From positions 434,001 through 498,000 of the forward strand of contig NZ_CP050831.1 in the NCBI RefSeq assembly GCF_012113595.1: a stretch of DNA of 64,000 nucleotides, given 5' to 3'. Positions 24,359 through 37,400 of this stretch are shown in pieces; within the stretch, counting starts at the first letter, position 1, and every line of letters begins with the position of its first letter. Position numbers and translations under genes: made by a program. The notes below the pieces were generated by a model, which was given only the letters and a program-made list of their open reading frames with translations, had not been told where the DNA came from and searched no databases. The DNA comes from Bacteroides faecium (lineage in GTDB: Bacteria; Bacteroidota; Bacteroidia; Bacteroidales; Bacteroidaceae).

Positions 24359-25825
24359 CTATTTGATGCCGTCCAATGCTCTTTTAGCAGTAGCATTAGC
24401 GGGGTCTATAGCCAGAATTTTGCTCCAGTATTCCCTCGATGTATCCTTGTTCGCCTTCGCTTCGGCTTTCAATGCCGGGTTTTCGATAGCCAACAGATAA
24501 TAATATCCGAGATAACTGTAACATTCCACCAGGGCAGCATTGTAATGAGGGTCGTTTTTACTTTCCAATAAAGTAGCCACTTCCTCATAGAAAGGCTTCG
24601 CCAATCCCTGAGTTGTTTCGGGGTCGAGTGCCGAATTGGCACGTGCCCGCCAGAAATTACCCAGATAGCTGTCCGGTGCCTCCACTGCGATAACCTGGAA
24701 AACAGAATCGGCAGATGCCAAAGCCTGTTTGCGCTCATCGACAGTGATTGTTAACGAATCAGGTTGCGTACCCGCTCCATAATAAAGTCTGCCAAACTGG
24801 AATTGTAAATCCGGAGTCTGTTTTTCTTTATCAAGAGATGAATAATATTTCTGGTAAGCACTGATCGCTTTCTTATAATCATTCTTCTGCTCGTAAGCAG
24901 CAGAGATATTCTTGTATAAATCCGTCTTTGCCGGTTCCATTTCAACCGCCTTTTCGTATTGCACCACCGCATCGTCATACTTCTTCAAATCTTCCAGTAG
25001 ATGCCCGTAATACATATAATCCAAATAAGAATAATCGGCCTTGTCGCACTCATTAAAGAAAATATCCGCAGCCTTTATCGCTTCGTCAAAACGTTTCAAG
25101 TCCGTATAGTTATACATTGCCAACCGGTTGAACGCAGCGTGGCGGGGATTCTTCTGCAAGCCCATGTTCGCCACTTCGAGCGACTTTGCAAAATCATGGT
25201 TCAGGAACAAGGCAAACGCATACTTCACCAAATCCTCTTCGGTTGCCGTCGGCCCCATGGCAAAACGCGAATAAGCGTCCGCCGCTTTACTAAAATCATT
25301 CTTCAAATAATAAATCTCTGCCAGTTTTTTGTCTACTGCTGTGTTGGACGGTTCCAGTGCTTTCAATTGATTCAGCTTTTCAATGGCAAGGCTTGCGCTC
25401 GCCGACTTATAAATATCCGCATACTTCAGATAAGCATCCGCACATTTCGGGTCGAAGTAAATAGCCTCTTCATATTTTTGAGAAGCAAGACCCGCATTTT
25501 TCTGTTTCACGGCAATATCCCCTTCCAATACGGAAGCCATGGGCGACTTGCCATCCGCTTTCCTCGCAAGAGCAGCATATTCCTGAGCTTCGGTGAGTTT
25601 GCCGGCATCCAGATAGGCATCTCCGACAGCCACCAGAAGTTCCACATTCTTCTTATTCTTTCCTTTTATCAGATGTTCAGCTTCTTCGGCAGCCTGTGCC
25701 GGATTCGTCTGAATAGTTTCCTTCAATTTTGCAACGCCTGCCTGCCATTCGGCATCGGGTGATTGCGCGTAGAGCGACCCAACTGCTATAAACGCTCCAG
25801 CTAAAAACATTTGTACTCGTTTCAT
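24359..25825 (-). CDS. periplasmic TPR-repeat protein of the TonB operon
   Basis: 488 residues. Signal peptide MKRVQMFLAGAFIAVGSLYA, then tetratricopeptide repeats over most of the length (for example ASQKYEEAIYFDPKCADAYLKYADIYKSA, AVVQYEKAVEMEPAKTDLYKNISAAYEQ). TPR arrays mediate protein contacts; there is no enzymatic motif. It is the last gene of the operon, 21 bp after the periplasmic binding protein, and may link the TonB complex with outer-membrane partners. This is inferred from position only. Confidence 0.88.
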   Translation of the reverse strand: MKRVQMFLAGAFIAVGSLYAQSPDAEWQAGVAKLKETIQTNPAQAAEEAEHLIKGKNKKNVELLVAVGDAYLDAGKLTEAQEYAALARKADGKSPMASVLEGDIAVKQKNAGLASQKYEEAIYFDPKCADAYLKYADIYKSASASLAIEKLNQLKALEPSNTAVDKKLAEIYYLKNDFSKAADAYSRFAMGPTATEEDLVKYAFALFLNHDFAKSLEVANMGLQKNPRHAAFNRLAMYNYTDLKRFDEAIKAADIFFNECDKADYSYLDYMYYGHLLEDLKKYDDAVVQYEKAVEMEPAKTDLYKNISAAYEQKNDYKKAISAYQKYYSSLDKEKQTPDLQFQFGRLYYGAGTQPDSLTITVDERKQALASADSVFQVIAVEAPDSYLGNFWRARANSALDPETTQGLAKPFYEEVATLLESKNDPHYNAALVECYSYLGYYYLLAIENPALKAEAKANKDTSREYWSKILAIDPANATAKRALDGIK

Positions 25826-25846
25826 GATAGTCTCTAATTTTAGTTA

Positions 25847-26794
25847 TTATTCGTCTTTCACATGGACAATACGCACCGGCTGTGTAGCCGGAACAAGTCC
25901 GGATTTCAATATGATCCGCTGCCCCTTGTCGGATGTCATAAAAGAAGTGAATCCCCAGGGCAGCCCGTTGCGGGGATCATTCAGGATTGCGTAAATCGGA
26001 CGTGCCAACGGATAGTTGCCGTAATACAGATAAGCCTGATAAGGTTTATAACTGTTTTCGGGAGTCGCCACATCCTCGGCACTCACCGCCATCACTCTGA
26101 TTTCTTCCTTGAAAGAAAGGTTGGTGGTATCACTGCGGTTGCCCAGCCAGTTCACCCCGATTACACCTATCGCTTCGGGATTCTTCGCTACAAAATCTAT
26201 CACCTGCTGATTAGTCTTCAAGGCACTCACATTCTCCGCAGCCAGCGGTTTCCCGCCACATACGGAATCCATCGCAAAGCGTACGGTACTCGAATTCTTA
26301 TTGTCGAACACTACCTGAATCTCCTTCAAGCCTGAACGTGGATTCACCTGTTTCCAACTTTTCGCTTCTCCCGTCAGGATACGGCGGAAATCACGTACAC
26401 TCAACAAAGAATCCGGATTCGCACGATTCACAATCAATGCCAATGCATCGGTAGCCAACTTAATCTCGCGGGGGTAGAACTTACGGCTGTGAAACGAATT
26501 CATCTCTTCTTCAGTCAGTGTCCGGGTTGCGATTGCCAACCGGACACTGTCTTTCAGAAGTAAATTAATCGCTTCCACTTCCGTTGTGTAGCGAGGGACA
26601 ATCCCGGCCAGAGGATACAGGCTCTCGAACACATCGATTTCTTCCTGTACAATGGGCTCGAAACTTTCATCCGCCGCAATAGCTATCACACCGGACGAAT
26701 ACGTATCCGTCGGTCCCTCTTTCGATTTAGAGCGGCAAGCACTTAATGCCAGCAGCAAAACGACTCCTATCAGCCAAAATTGTCTTTTCATCAT
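25847..26794 (-). CDS. PstS-like periplasmic binding lipoprotein
   Basis: 315 residues. Lipoprotein signal ending in LLLALSAC, then a two-lobe periplasmic binding domain of the phosphate-binding type (SGVIAIAADESFEPIVQEEIDVFESLYP, RLAIATRTLTEEE, ALALIVNRANPDSLLSVRDFRRILTGEAKSW, and YPLARPIYAILNDP near the end). No pst permease or ATPase genes are nearby; instead the gene lies 4 bp after tonB and 21 bp before the TPR gene. The ligand could be phosphate or another anion. Its presence in a TonB energising operon suggests a structural or sensory role, which is inference. Confidence 0.87.
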   Translation of the reverse strand: MMKRQFWLIGVVLLLALSACRSKSKEGPTDTYSSGVIAIAADESFEPIVQEEIDVFESLYPLAGIVPRYTTEVEAINLLLKDSVRLAIATRTLTEEEMNSFHSRKFYPREIKLATDALALIVNRANPDSLLSVRDFRRILTGEAKSWKQVNPRSGLKEIQVVFDNKNSSTVRFAMDSVCGGKPLAAENVSALKTNQQVIDFVAKNPEAIGVIGVNWLGNRSDTTNLSFKEEIRVMAVSAEDVATPENSYKPYQAYLYYGNYPLARPIYAILNDPRNGLPWGFTSFMTSDKGQRIILKSGLVPATQPVRIVHVKDE

Positions 26795-26798
26795 CTTT

Positions 26799-27614
26799 TT
26801 ATTGTAATCTGAACATTACCGGGACGGTGAACTTCACACGTACCGCTTTACCATTCTGCTTACCCGGAATCCACTTCGGCATGCTCTTTACCACGCGTAC
26901 AGCTTCCTTATCCAGATAAGGGTCTACACCACGAGCCACATGCACATCTGAGATAGAACCATCACGCTCCACCACAAACTGTATAATGACACGCCCTTGC
27001 GTTCCATTCTCCTGGGCAATCGTCGGATATTTGATATTCTTACCCAGATACGACATCAATTCCTGTTGTCCACCAGGGAAAGCAGGCATCTGCTCTACCA
27101 TATCGAATACCTTTTCCGGCTCCGGCGCAGCCTGTGTCACCACCTGCTTCAAGTCCGCGATGTCCTTACCATTCGCTTCGTCATTACCTTTCACGTCGGC
27201 AATGGAGATAGACACCTTTGTAGAAGTCAACTCTTCCTGACTCTTTATCTCATTATCCTCATGCACCTCTTCATCCTTCTTGATGACAGGAGCCGTAAAC
27301 TTGATAGAACTCTTCAATGCAGGCGGGGGAGGCGCAACAGGTTCCACCCGTTTCATCTCTTCCTGTTTGATTTCCGGTTCTGCCAGTTTCGACAGAGTAG
27401 TGACCTCCGTCATTACTTCTTTCTGTTTCGGAGTTGCCAACTTCACCAGCGTAGGAATCGTAAACCCGATCAATGCGATGACCAATACGGCCAGCATCGC
27501 CAGATTATGCCGTTTCGTTGAATTGGCGCGCATCTTATAAGCGCCATACGCTTGATTCTTGCCTTCAAAAATCAGTTGACACCATTCCGAAGAAGTTAAA
27601 TCTATTTTTGCCAT
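26799..27614 (-). CDS. tonB: TonB energy-transducing protein
   Basis: 271 residues. A membrane helix follows a short cytosolic N-terminus (AMLAVLVIALIGFTIPTLV, about 35-53), then a Pro/Glu/Lys-rich periplasmic linker (VAPPPPALKSS), and the C-terminal TonB domain (about 180-271, with YPTIAQENGTQGRVIIQFVVERDGSI and a VRVKFTVPVMFRL end). It passes proton-motive energy from ExbB/ExbD to outer-membrane receptors such as the SusC proteins in this window. It is fourth in the operon after ExbB and two ExbD genes. Confidence 0.94.
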   Translation of the reverse strand: MAKIDLTSSEWCQLIFEGKNQAYGAYKMRANSTKRHNLAMLAVLVIALIGFTIPTLVKLATPKQKEVMTEVTTLSKLAEPEIKQEEMKRVEPVAPPPPALKSSIKFTAPVIKKDEEVHEDNEIKSQEELTSTKVSISIADVKGNDEANGKDIADLKQVVTQAAPEPEKVFDMVEQMPAFPGGQQELMSYLGKNIKYPTIAQENGTQGRVIIQFVVERDGSISDVHVARGVDPYLDKEAVRVVKSMPKWIPGKQNGKAVRVKFTVPVMFRLQ

Positions 27615-27640
27615 TTTACTTTTCTTTTTTAGGTGTTACA

Positions 27641-28294
27641 TCATTTATCGGCAAGGTTCTGCGACAACTGTCCCTTAGCATCGAAATTCTTAATCAAGAA
27701 CTCGTCCGCCTCGGCAATGTCCGTAATCACATACTTACCTATATTGCATATCTGCATTTCGTCCAGCGCGTCAATCAGATTCATATAAGAAGCATCATCC
27801 GTCGCCTTGATAATCACGGTCGGCGTATCTTTTCCGCTCTTAATTTCGGAAACCTGTTTGCGGTATTCCTCCTCGGAAATCTTTAAGTCCAGCTTCTGCT
27901 GCTTCAAAGCTCTCACTTTGTTCACGGCAGCCGCATTCTTCTGAAGAAGTACGGCACGTATGCCGTCCGGTGTGTAACTAGTCTCTTTCAACGAAGTATA
28001 ATCCTTGTAGTTCGGTTCCCCTTCGTAGTAATAGAGCTTGTTATCCGCTCCCAGCAATAATGTAATTGCCTGCGAAGCCTTCACCATACTCTTCTGTTGT
28101 TCAGTAATATTCTTGTCGTTGCTCGGCATGCTTATCTCCATCGTCTGAGGTTTGCTCAGGGTGGTACAAAGCATGAAGAAAGTAATCAGCAACATATTCA
28201 TATCCACCATCGGGGTAAAGTCCACCCTTACGGCAAATTTCTTCTGTTTGCTCTTTCCATTTTTTCCGCCGCTCTCTTGTACTTCAGCACTCAT
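27641..28294 (-). CDS. exbD: ExbD-family protein (second copy)
   Basis: 217 residues. A basic cytosolic N-terminus (GGKNGKSKQKK), the membrane helix with the conserved Asp (VDFTPMVDMNMLLITFFMLCTTL, Asp in MVDM), and a periplasmic domain with an insertion (about 95-155, AVLLQKNAAAVNKVRALKQQKLDLKISEEEYRK) before the usual TPTVIIKATDDASYMNLIDALDEM end. It is longer than classic ExbD (about 140) and lies between the first ExbD gene and tonB, with gaps of 15 and 26 bp. Confidence 0.93.
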   Translation of the reverse strand: MSAEVQESGGKNGKSKQKKFAVRVDFTPMVDMNMLLITFFMLCTTLSKPQTMEISMPSNDKNITEQQKSMVKASQAITLLLGADNKLYYYEGEPNYKDYTSLKETSYTPDGIRAVLLQKNAAAVNKVRALKQQKLDLKISEEEYRKQVSEIKSGKDTPTVIIKATDDASYMNLIDALDEMQICNIGKYVITDIAEADEFLIKNFDAKGQLSQNLADK

Positions 28295-28309
28295 TCTGTT
28301 TCCTCCTTT

Positions 28310-28915
28310 TTATTCTTCAGATTCCGCTTTGAGAGAAGTAATCAGATTATACCGATTCTCTCGCAAATCCTGAAGTGAGTTCATAACGTTCTTTATCACT
28401 GAGTATGGAGTCGAAGCATCTGCCTTGATAGCGATACGCAAGTCAGCGTTGGCAAGACGTGCATTGCGCACCCATGACTTAAACTGATTGTCGGTACTAT
28501 CGCAGGGAATCCCTTCATTCTTGAGAATCTTGTCCCGTTGTTCTTCGGGCAGATCCAGGTATTTCTGCATACTTCTGATAGGCACTCCGAAAGTTGAAGC
28601 CAATGTAAACCGCTTCTCCTGCTCGGGAGTAAACTTAATGCCATACTCTTCACCCATGCTCTCCAAAACAGCCTGCATATCCTGCTGTTTGTCGAGGCTC
28701 ATAAATATTTTTCCGCTTGGATCCACCAGAATCTGGAGCACGTTTGTCTCCGGGATTTTGATTTCCGATACGGAAGCCGGAGTGTTCACCTGCACCGGTT
28801 CTTTCTTCACAAATGTTGAAGTCAACATAAAGAAGGTCAGAAGCAGTACGGTAACGTCACTCATAGCAGTCATATCTATGAACGTACTTTTCTTTTTAAT
28901 TTGCGCTCTACCCAT
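28310..28915 (-). CDS. exbD: ExbD-family protein (first copy)
   Basis: 201 residues with N-terminal basic residues, the proton-path Asp in MTAMSDVTVLLLTFFMLTSTF, and a periplasmic domain (about 45-201, ending in NADLRIAIKADASTPYSVIKNVMNSLQDL). Together with ExbB and the second ExbD it should form the inner-membrane proton channel that drives TonB. Two different ExbD copies in tandem suggest a mixed ExbD pair in the complex. Gaps to its neighbours are 29 bp (ExbB) and 15 bp. Confidence 0.94.
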   Translation of the reverse strand: MGRAQIKKKSTFIDMTAMSDVTVLLLTFFMLTSTFVKKEPVQVNTPASVSEIKIPETNVLQILVDPSGKIFMSLDKQQDMQAVLESMGEEYGIKFTPEQEKRFTLASTFGVPIRSMQKYLDLPEEQRDKILKNEGIPCDSTDNQFKSWVRNARLANADLRIAIKADASTPYSVIKNVMNSLQDLRENRYNLITSLKAESEE

Positions 28916-28944
28916 GATTAATAGATTTTAAAGGGTTCGCAGAA

Positions 28945-29748
28945 TTAGTGAGTAGCAGCAAAAGTTTGCACGATAGAGAATCCGACTTCGTCTAGCCCGT
29001 AAGTCAGTTTGTCAATTTTGTTAGTGAAGTAGTTGTAAGAGATAACAGCCAGAGCACCGGTCAAGATACCGAAAGCAGTGTTAATCAAAGCCTCGGAAAT
29101 ACCTTGCGACAATGCCATGGAGTCGGCACCACCACCGGCAGACAGAGCGGCAAACGAACGGATCATACCGATTACAGTACCGAGCAATCCCATCAATGTA
29201 CCCAGTGTGGTGATGGTAGCGATAATCGGAAGATTCTGTTGCATCATAGGCATTTCCAGCGCGGTAGCTTCTTCCAGTTCTTTTTGGATAGCCAGCAGCT
29301 TTTGTTCTTTAGGCAAAGCAGTGTTCTTTTCCATTTCTTCATACTTGCGCAAAGTAGAAGTAACGACATTAGCAACAGAGCCCTGTTGCTTGTCACAGAT
29401 TTCCTGTGCTTTCTTAATATCTCCGGCAGCCAGGGCAGCTTTGATATTAGCAACGAATTTAGCTAAAGAACCTTTTCCGAAAGCAGAGCGGAGAGCAAAA
29501 TAGCGTTCGATACTCAATGCGAGCACGGTCAACAACAGTGTCTGAATGACAGGCACAATAATACCACCTTTGTAGATAGTACCCAGAAAGTTTCCGGGCA
29601 ACGGATGGTTGTTCGGATCATTGTTCATAAAGTTGGACGGATTTCCCAACAGGAAATGGTAAATACACACTGCCAGAATAAAACAGCAGATAATTACGAT
29701 ACCGGCATTCTTTATACCTACAACTTGAGTTTTTTTAGTAGTTTCCAT
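28945..29748 (-). CDS. exbB: MotA/TolQ/ExbB proton channel protein
   Basis: 267 residues with three main membrane helices: GIVIICCFILAVCIYHFLLG (about 15-34), IVPVIQTLLLTVLALSIERYFALR (about 62-85), and the pair LPIIATITTLGTLMGLLGTVIGMIRSF (about 173-199) and ALINTAFGILTGALAVISYNYF (about 217-238), the last two with the ExbB/TolQ motifs. First gene of the minus-strand operon ExbB-ExbD-ExbD-TonB-binding protein-TPR. No TAnnTTTG box was found in the 160 bp upstream. Confidence 0.95.
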   Translation of the reverse strand: METTKKTQVVGIKNAGIVIICCFILAVCIYHFLLGNPSNFMNNDPNNHPLPGNFLGTIYKGGIIVPVIQTLLLTVLALSIERYFALRSAFGKGSLAKFVANIKAALAAGDIKKAQEICDKQQGSVANVVTSTLRKYEEMEKNTALPKEQKLLAIQKELEEATALEMPMMQQNLPIIATITTLGTLMGLLGTVIGMIRSFAALSAGGGADSMALSQGISEALINTAFGILTGALAVISYNYFTNKIDKLTYGLDEVGFSIVQTFAATH

Positions 29749-29911
29749 AATAAGTTTTTTGTTAAGATATTAATTTTAGTTATTTAGAAAATTTCAAATG
29801 ATTAGACACACTGCGCTACAGACCCTGCGACTTTTTGAACATAAAAAAGGCGCACAGTTCATACAGAGGTACGAAAAGTAAATTAATACGAGTAAAAACG
29901 GGGTAAGAATA

Positions 29912-30355
29912 CTAAATAAGGATACGTCTTAGAGCGAACACATAGTAGTCGCTGCAGATAATGGAGTAATGTGGATCCTTATCCGAATAATAAGATTTAC
30001 TTTGATCTAATACAAGTGAGTTTTCTCTTAACAAGAAGAACTTATGTATAACGTCTTTTAAAGAGTCATTTATTTCGATGATTCTACGCAGACGATAGTT
30101 ATTAGCATTTGATTCAGTTACCGGTTTAAAGCCCAATTCTACGTCCGAAATAGACAAAGACTGAGAGTTATCATAACCCACAGAGTGACTATTGACAGAA
30201 GAGCGTTGATTAGTACCGGAAGTTGATTCGGAGAATTGACAAGAAGAAGAAGCACATGCTGAAATACAAGAAGATGAATTCCCGGCATTCCCACTTATGC
30301 TAAAAGATAGCATCAGCAGAAGAAAAGCTAATATGAATTTCGGGGAAGCTTTCAT
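29912..30355 (-). CDS. small secreted Ser/Cys-rich protein, unknown
   Basis: 147 residues, not recognised. Signal peptide MKASPKFILAFLLLMLSFSISGNA, then a low-complexity segment rich in Ser and Cys (about 25-60: SSSCISACASSSCQ), and a more normal C-terminal half (YRLRRIIEINDSLKDVIHKFFLL, DPHYSIICSDYYVFALRRILI). A minus-strand -7 box TACATTTG lies at 30398-30405. The gene stands alone between the TonB operon and the rRNA operon. No function can be inferred. Stretch 29749-29911 holds nothing recognisable. Confidence 0.65.
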   Translation of the reverse strand: MKASPKFILAFLLLMLSFSISGNAGNSSSCISACASSSCQFSESTSGTNQRSSVNSHSVGYDNSQSLSISDVELGFKPVTESNANNYRLRRIIEINDSLKDVIHKFFLLRENSLVLDQSKSYYSDKDPHYSIICSDYYVFALRRILI

Positions 30356-30595
30356 TGTATTTTAGTTGTTTATTATTGTCCTTTTGACATTCGGCGACAA
30401 ATGTAGCAATTAAATGCATATGTTTGTCGTTGTTCACATCATTTAAACTATTAAGTTTAACTCTACTATTAGAACAAGCCTGAGAGAGTTTTGTTCTTTA
30501 AGAAAGTAATTTTATGTCTTAAAAAAGATTTAATACTTAGAGACGAAGTAAAAAACTAAGTGTAGAAATATATAAATGCAGAAATTAATACGGAA

Positions 30596-30697
30596 GATGT
30601 ATAAATATAGAAGGTGTATAAATACAGAGGGTGTATAAAAACAGAGGGTGTATAAAAACAGAGGGTGTATAAAAACAGAGGGTGTATAAAAACAGAA
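30596..30697. repeat. 17-bp tandem repeat, six copies
   Basis: Unit GGTGTATAAAAACAGAG: copies at 30596 (degenerate), 30613 (one change), 30630, 30647, 30664 and 30681 (last base differs). It touches the 5S terminator. The remainder of the gap 30356-30595 holds no gene. Confidence 0.9.
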
Positions 30698-30731
30698 AGC
30701 CCCTTGATTCTTTATGAATCAAGGGGCTTCT
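30696..30731 (-). terminator. terminator of the rRNA operon
   Basis: AAGCCCCTTGATTC (30697-30710) pairs with GAATCAAGGGGCTT (30716-30729), then on the minus strand TCTGTTTTTATAC, just after 5S. Confidence 0.85.
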
Positions 30732-30738
30732 TCAAAAA

Positions 30739-30845
<107 letters not shown>

Positions 30846-30959
30846 AATAAGGTTATGACATGATGAAAAAGTAAAATTTAAGTGTATTACTGCTGTTTCT
30901 GTATCCCGTTTCTGTGTCAGTAATCTGCTAAACGTATATATCGCGCCCCGTACAGGTTC

Positions 30960-33848
<2,889 letters not shown>

Positions 33849-34018
33849 GACTTCTTAGCGTATGGGGGACTGCTTGCGCAGTCTTGATACGTTAAGAACG
33901 TACGGTTCGATATATACTTTTAGCTCTTTACTAAAATTTTACTTTTTTGTTTTCATCATGTCAAAGATCGTTTTTCCTGTCCGTTTCCGGTTCTTATGTG
34001 TCCGTTTCCTAGAAAGAG

Positions 34019-34092
34019 TGGAGAATAACGGATTCGAACCGTTGACCCTCTGCGTGCAAGGCAGATGCTCTAGCCAGCTGAGCTAATCCCCC
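34019..34092 (-). tRNA. tRNA-Ala (TGC)
   Basis: Minus strand: acceptor GGGGGAT with ATTCTCC, D-arm AGCTCAGCTGGCTAGAGC, anticodon TGC in CTTGCAC, T-arm GGTTCGAATCC, discriminator A. In the 16S-23S spacer. Confidence 0.96.
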
Positions 34093-34164
34093 AAGAGGTT
34101 ATTCAAGAATTCTGTTTTTGCTTTCGCTTTTCTTTTTGCTTTCGCTTTCCTTCATTCTTGAGCT

Positions 34165-34241
34165 TGGTAGTCCCAGGCAGAGTTGAACTGCCGACCTCTA
34201 CATTATCAGTGTAGCGCTCTAACCAACTGAGCTATAGGACT
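34165..34241 (-). tRNA. tRNA-Ile (GAT)
   Basis: Minus strand: acceptor AGTCCTA with TGGGACT, anticodon GAT in CTGATAA, T-arm AGTTCAACTCT, discriminator A and encoded CCA. Spacer tRNA upstream of tRNA-Ala, the usual Ile-Ala order. Confidence 0.96.
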
Positions 34242-34402
34242 AGTTCAACCTTGTCTACCTTAGTTAGACTCGGCTTCTTTTTTTCTCTTGTTTATCTCTA
34301 TCTATATTATCTATAGATGGTTGATCTATATTTTATAAATAAACAAGTACCAGTAGTACAATAAAAACAGAACCTGAAAGTCATTTGCAACGACATCGCT
34401 CC

Positions 34403-35930
<1,528 letters not shown>

Positions 35931-36097
35931 AAAGTATTGTTAATCAGCATTGCTGCTGGTTTTTGCTCTGTTCAGGATGCCGTACAAAATTTATTGACTC
36001 TTTTCAATTACCTGTGTTTCATATGTATTGCTACATTGGAAACAAGTATTGACGGTTCTATTTTTTAACTTGTACTACTTGTATTGTTTATCAATAT

Positions 36098-36109
36098 TTC
36101 AAAGAACTT
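36098..36109 (-). promoter_or_regulatory. possible boxA-like antitermination site of the rRNA leader
   Basis: Minus strand AGTTCTTTGAAA between the promoters and 16S resembles the boxA elements of rRNA leaders (TGCTCTTTAAA). Weak single-motif evidence. Confidence 0.35.
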
Positions 36110-36134
36110 GTTGCTTTCGTTTTAAAAGCGGGTG

Positions 36135-36166
36135 CAAAGGTAAGAGGTTTAATTTTAACTACCAAA
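36135..36166 (-). promoter_or_regulatory. rRNA operon promoter, proximal (P3)
   Basis: Minus strand: TTTGG (from CCAAA at 36162-36166), 20 bp, TACCTTTG (36135-36142). Confidence 0.75.
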
Positions 36167-36281
36167 CTTTTTCGGAATTTTTTTTGTTTTTCTTTTCAAC
36201 TCGTTTCTCAGGCTCTCTTGCGAAAGGGAAAGAATAATTATAAAAGAAAAGCTAAAACCGTTTTCTTTGCGAATCGGACTG

Positions 36282-36314
36282 CAAAGATAAGAACTTTAAG
36301 TTATATCTTCCAAA
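36282..36314 (-). promoter_or_regulatory. rRNA operon promoter, middle (P2)
   Basis: Minus strand: TTTG (from CAAA at 36311-36314), 21 bp, TATCTTTG (36282-36289). The surrounding 60 bp resemble P3 (CCAAACTTT..TCGGAA..TTTTTTG), which suggests a duplicated promoter module. Confidence 0.75.
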
Positions 36315-36408
36315 CTTTATCGGAAGTTTTTTGTTCTTATTTTTAAGCTGTCTCTCGCTTTATCACTAAGTCATTTTGTCAAGGCTTTCTTCTCTTGGAA
36401 AGCGGGTG

Positions 36409-36440
36409 CAAAAGTAGTCCGTTTTGGTATATACTCCAAA
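36409..36440 (-). promoter_or_regulatory. rRNA operon promoter, distal (P1)
   Basis: Minus strand: TTTG (from CAAA at 36437-36440), 20 bp, TACTTTTG (36409-36416). Confidence 0.75.
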
Positions 36441-36664
36441 TATATTCAACGCTTTTTTCTAATTATTTTTGCATGTTTATGCTAACTGGCTGATTGATAA
36501 GTATGTTGTAGAGCATATTTTTTTAATATGAGGTGGAGTGTGCGCGGGAACGGACTAGGAAGGACACCTTATTATATTCACACGTGCGCGTAATGCGCGC
36601 GAAGAGATTAAAGACCGGGAAGAAAAAAAAGAACGGAAATTGCAGGAGAAAAAAAGGATATTTA

Positions 36665-36708
36665 GAAAAAACAAGAGGATACCCGTAAGGGAAAAGTTGG
36701 GTATCCTC
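36665..36708 (-). terminator. strong terminator upstream of the rRNA promoters
   Basis: GAGGATACCC (36675-36684) pairs with GGGTATCCTC (36699-36708); on the minus strand TTGTTTTTTCT follows. It could end transcripts of the 112-residue gene at 36966 or of a small RNA that starts near 36816 (-7 box TAATTTTG at 36823-36830). The rest of 36441-36965 has no gene that I can support. Confidence 0.75.
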
Positions 36709-36965
36709 TCTAGGAGACAAACCAAACAAACTACTTTCACAAGCTGTCTGCCGGTTCGCGACCTCCGTCATATACACTGGTAGGATTACGAAAACTGATT
36801 CGTCATTATGTCATACGTACGACAAAATTATGAATCCGGCGCATACGGATGATTTTATCCGATTTACGCAATTCAACTCAGAGTTATTCAAATTATTGGA
36901 TTTATTGAATTTATTGTTTTTATTGAATTCATTCAAAGTATTCATCGCTCCGCAGATTGACTCCA

Positions 36966-37304
36966 TTACTCCGAAGATTGACGCAAATTAACCAGCTCTG
37001 CCCATTTGTTCAGACTCAAGTCAATGCCACCTTTCTCCAAGGAATGGAGAGAGGAAAGCAAATATTTAATTATACGTTCAGGATTACTGCACTGAGCATA
37101 AGCTAGATCGCCAAGGGCATAACGCAGACGGGAAATTTGGATATAGTCTATCTGGGTACAGTTTTCATCCATTGAGCACTCATACAGGTTTTCAAGGATT
37201 TCACGCGCCTGGCTCTGTTCAGAACTGGTCAGTTCGCTTATGGGCTTGTGCATGATAGGATGCTGCATCAAGCGGATGATGTTCTCTTTAAAATCAATGT
37301 CCAT
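36966..37304 (-). CDS. small helical protein, unknown
   Basis: 112 residues, not recognised. Mostly helical and polar, without signal peptide or membrane segment (IIRLMQHPIMHKPISELTSSEQSQAREILENLYECS, RLRYALGDLAYAQCSNPERIIKYLLSSLHSLEKG). Codon use is like that of the neighbours and the frame has no shadow on the other strand, so it is probably a real cytosolic protein. It stands alone; its start has no clear promoter, and a strong terminator lies about 260 bp downstream. Confidence 0.6.
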   Translation of the reverse strand: MDIDFKENIIRLMQHPIMHKPISELTSSEQSQAREILENLYECSMDENCTQIDYIQISRLRYALGDLAYAQCSNPERIIKYLLSSLHSLEKGGIDLSLNKWAELVNLRQSSE

Positions 37305-37400
37305 CGCCTTTTTGTTTTGTTCCGCATCAGTTCCCGATGGTGCGAGGGTTTATATATAAAAAAGAGCGCAGGAACTATCTACCCATGCCCTATATAAGGT

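Noticed and set aside
30596..30697. CRISPR-like array
   Set aside because: Head-to-tail 17-bp units without spacers and without cas genes; a simple tandem repeat.
36523..36777. 84-residue minus-strand frame (MYMTEVANRQ...)
   Set aside because: It spans a terminator hairpin and low-complexity A/G-rich DNA; coding is unlikely.
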